Shown: piece after piece, positions 6,339 through 7,938 of the stretch
Position numbering within the stretch: the first letter of the stretch is position 1
Layout: every line of letters starts with the position of its first letter
Origin: an uncultured Mailhella sp.
GTDB lineage: Bacteria; Desulfobacterota; Desulfovibrionia; Desulfovibrionales; Desulfovibrionaceae
Length of the DNA: 7,938 nucleotides
Assembly (NCBI RefSeq): GCF_905187505.1
Contig: NZ_CAJJIC010000111.1
Span: 1-7,938 of the forward strand
Reading direction: 5' to 3'
Position numbers and translations under genes: made by a program
The notes under the pieces: model-generated
The model's database searches: none
The model's input: only the letters and a program-made list of their open reading frames with translations
What the model was told of the DNA's origin: nothing

Positions 6339-7319
6339 TCAGTCGCCGGGAGAAATGTGGCATGACGGCCCGCTCTGCTCCCTTGGCATGTAGCCGCTCA
6401 TTTCCTGCGTTATCTTTCCGGGAAACAGCGGCAGGACATAGCCGGTGACGGCAAAAAGCGGCTCCCGTATGCGGATGAACACCAGGTCTTGAAAATGCGT
6501 GGGAAGAACGTCGTTCTTCCTTATGAGCGCGTCATGGATGAAGCCGATGCCGGAATTGTTCGCGATGACCATGTTCCAGAGTCCCAGCGTGGCCACGGAG
6601 GCCATGAAGCGGGGCGAGCCGTGCTGTCTGAGAAGGTAGTGCAGGGGCGTCATGAGGGACATTTCCTCTGATGCGCCCATGACGATGGGATACTTGAGCA
6701 GCGTGCGCAGCGAAAGCCGCTTGCTGTGTGCAAGGGGCGAGAGCCTGCTTACGCAGGCAAGGTATCCCCCCTTGACGATGGGGCGGAAGCGCAGTTTCGG
6801 CGATGGGGGAAGAAAGTCCTTTGCCGGCGTCCCGTCGGCGTTCAGGGGAACGTTGATAATGGCTATCTGATCGGCATCGTTGACGCCGGACTGCATGAGC
6901 TTTTCAAAAATGGTTTTCTGGGGCAGTTCCGTGATGGAAATGTGGACGAACGGGTGTTCTTCGCAGAAATTTTTGAGAATGTCGGGATTGGATGAGAGAT
7001 AGAACGGGGAATTGGTGTAGATTCGCAGTTCTCCCTCGAGCCGGCTGCGCTGTTTTTTTTCGTCCTTTTGGTTCAACGTGTCGCGCAGACGAGCATAGCA
7101 GGGAACAATGGTTTCCGCCGCGGCAAGCACCTTTTTCCCGGCCTCTGTCAGCGTGCTTCCCTGCTTTGTGCGGACAAGAAGCGTGGCCCCCAGCTCCTTT
7201 TCCATGCTCTTGATGCAGGAGCTCAGCGCCTGCTGCGTCAGGCCGAGATGCCTGGCGGCCGTGCTCATCGACTTTCGATGCCTGATTTCCATAAGATAGG
7301 ACAGATGTTCTATGCGCAT
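6339..7319 (-). CDS. LysR-type transcriptional regulator
   Basis: The 326-residue protein has the LysR plan: an N-terminal winged helix-turn-helix (residues about 1-60; SMSTAARHLGLTQQALSSCIKSMEKELGATLLVR at 17-50, then LTEAGKKVL at 57-65), a linker helix (about 66-90), and a ligand-sensing domain (about 95-300) with segments such as ELRIYTNSPF and NNSGIGFIHDALI. The effector is not predictable; the sensing domain is divergent and has no motif I can tie to a ligand. GGAG six bases before the ATG supports the start. It is convergent with the tRNA and faces 619 non-coding bases upstream. A gene divergent from it beyond the right edge would be the conventional first candidate target, with autoregulation also likely. 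The last 20 or so residues (PREQSGPSCHISPGD) look like a variable tail. Confidence 0.9.
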   Translation of the reverse strand: MRIEHLSYLMEIRHRKSMSTAARHLGLTQQALSSCIKSMEKELGATLLVRTKQGSTLTEAGKKVLAAAETIVPCYARLRDTLNQKDEKKQRSRLEGELRIYTNSPFYLSSNPDILKNFCEEHPFVHISITELPQKTIFEKLMQSGVNDADQIAIINVPLNADGTPAKDFLPPSPKLRFRPIVKGGYLACVSRLSPLAHSKRLSLRTLLKYPIVMGASEEMSLMTPLHYLLRQHGSPRFMASVATLGLWNMVIANNSGIGFIHDALIRKNDVLPTHFQDLVFIRIREPLFAVTGYVLPLFPGKITQEMSGYMPREQSGPSCHISPGD

Positions 7320-7659
7320 GATGTTCTCCGGGGGCGGGAGTCGTCCGCTGCCGTATGTTCGGTACGAAATGAAGCATACCGCCGCAGGCGCAGGGCGTAC
7401 AGTACCGCGTGTTCATTTCTGAGGCGAGCAGTTCGGGGGCGTGTCTGCTGAATGCATGACGTCGTTTGCCAGATTTGTTTCTGCGGGAAAAAGGCGGTGA
7501 CGGGTGAGCCTCTCAGCGCGTTTTTGTCTCGGCTGTTTTGTGAAAGCATTCTTTTTCATGTGGGGAAACTTTGCGAAATCGGCGTTGCCCCTTGCCCGGC
7601 GTGCTCGACTGCCGACCTTCAAAGTAGAAGCCCGTCCAAGGACAGGTGCAATACATTCA

Positions 7660-7683
7660 TATTCACACCGTTGATTGTGAATA
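7660..7683. promoter_or_regulatory. 24-bp dyad, candidate operator
   Basis: TATTCACA (7660-7667) and TGTGAATA (7676-7683) are perfect inverted copies around eight bases. The site is about 95 bases upstream of the -35 at 7776, a distance compatible with an activator site, and about 340 bases from the LysR start. Its arms share TGTGA/TCACA with the motifs at the right edge, although in the everted order rather than the CRP order. Protein binding is inferred only from symmetry. Confidence 0.4.
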
Positions 7684-7775
7684 GTTCTCTTGCGCAGGGG
7701 ATTTTGAGCGCTGCAGAGAGAGGCGGACTTCGCAGGGATCCCTTGTGCGCGCATGTGCCGAGTGTAGAAAAATTT

Positions 7776-7805
7776 TTGAAAAAGTTATTTTTATAACAAT
7801 ATTAT
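7776..7805 (+). promoter_or_regulatory. Strong promoter-like sequence reading to the right
   Basis: TTGAAA (7776-7781) and TATTAT (7800-7805), each five of six matches to the sigma-70 hexamers, are 18 bases apart in AT-rich DNA. The spacer contains a small palindrome GTTAT-TTTT-ATAAC (7784-7797). The 8-mer ATAACAAT occurs at 7793-7800 and again at 7825-7832, 32 bases apart. Transcription would start near 7812, giving a leader of at least 126 bases before any gene, which must lie outside the window. AT-rich sequence gives chance promoter matches, which limits confidence. Confidence 0.5.
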
Positions 7806-7887
7806 TTTGTGCAGAAAATACTGGATAACAATCTTTACTTTCTGTACTTTTTTCATTTTTGCCGCGCGGGGGACGAATCGCCCGTCA

Positions 7888-7934
7888 TGTCACAACAAAC
7901 GCTTGTGATAAATTGCAAAAAATCTCTTGTGACA
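7888..7934. promoter_or_regulatory. Cluster of TTGTGA/TCACAA motifs
   Basis: TGTCACAA (7888-7895), TTGTGATA (7903-7910) and TTGTGACA (7927-7934) lie within 47 bases; the last two are 24 bases apart. The middle one continues as TTGTGA-N6-GCAAAA, a degenerate match to the CRP/FNR-type layout (half-site, six bases, inverted half-site). The last is followed by exactly six visible bases before the window ends. The cluster lies downstream of the promoter at 7776-7805, which would suit a repressor, or upstream of a second promoter beyond the edge, which would suit an activator. Confidence 0.4.
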
Positions 7935-7938
7935 CCTA

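Larger units (their letters stand above)
7320..7938. other. 619-base non-coding region right of the LysR gene
   Basis: No convincing gene is present: the open frames on both strands lack ribosome sites and recognisable sequence. The first 420 bases have mixed composition; from about 7765 the DNA turns strongly AT-rich. Close to the LysR start are dyads that could be its own operator: CGGTA-N12-TACCG (7360-7381), overlapped by CCGTATG/CATACCG with one mismatch (7351-7381), and GAAATGAA/TTCATTTC (7366-7419). Further right are a 24-bp dyad, a promoter and the TTGTGA cluster, listed separately. A perfect 10-bp palindrome AGGGATCCCT lies at 7734-7743. No clear promoter for the LysR gene was found. 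Confidence 0.6.

Noticed and set aside
7452..7796. A 114-codon plus-strand frame and an overlapping 113-codon minus-strand frame (7413-7754)
   Set aside because: Neither has a ribosome site, coding-like composition or recognisable sequence, and both run over dyads and AT-rich promoter-like DNA.
7820..7829. Possible DnaA box (CTGGATAAC)
   Set aside because: It mismatches the TTATCCACA consensus and no other box lies nearby, so there is no support for an origin.
7811..7834. lac-operator-like pieces (TTGTG and GGATAACAAT)
   Set aside because: The spacing and symmetry differ from lacO and there is no LacI-family gene in view; it is probably chance in AT-rich DNA.
1..7938. CRISPR array, insertion sequence, toxin-antitoxin or defence cluster
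   Set aside because: No regularly spaced repeats, transposase, terminal inverted repeats or defence-protein motifs were found on either strand.

Overview
The window is about 7.9 kb of GC-rich, mostly housekeeping chromosome. It holds four protein genes, all on the minus strand, and one plus-strand tRNA. GC-rich codon use, AT-rich promoter regions and the protein sequences suggest a Gram-negative sulfate-reducer-like bacterium, possibly Desulfovibrionaceae. That placement is inference, since no rRNA or other phylogenetic marker is present.

Layout from left to right. Positions 1-130 carry a likely minus-strand promoter firing out of the left edge. A clear intrinsic terminator at 135-167 ends the carB-carA unit. 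carA (218-1357) and carB (1354-4611) encode the small glutaminase and large synthetase subunits of carbamoyl-phosphate synthase, which supplies arginine and pyrimidine synthesis. carB is transcribed first and its stop overlaps the carA start as ATGA, so the order is the reverse of the familiar carA-carB. A promoter-like sequence lies just before carB. Next is a soluble CorC/HlyC-type CBS-domain protein (4907-5725) with a TTG start and its own terminator. Upstream of it, about 430 bases hold no confident gene but contain several inverted repeats and one doubtful 84-codon frame.

A complete tRNA-Leu(CAA) with promoter and terminator (6116-6293) is read rightward, convergent with a LysR-type regulator (6339-7319, minus). 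The last 619 bases are non-coding and become AT-rich. They hold a good plus-strand promoter, a 24-bp dyad and a cluster of TTGTGA/TCACAA motifs, and look like the control region of a gene starting beyond the right edge. That gene may be a target of the LysR regulator or of a CRP/FNR-type factor.

I see no mobile element, CRISPR array, defence system or unknown multigene system. The points worth a second look are the reversed, coupled carBA order, the competing hairpins upstream of the CBS-domain gene, and the motif cluster at the right edge.
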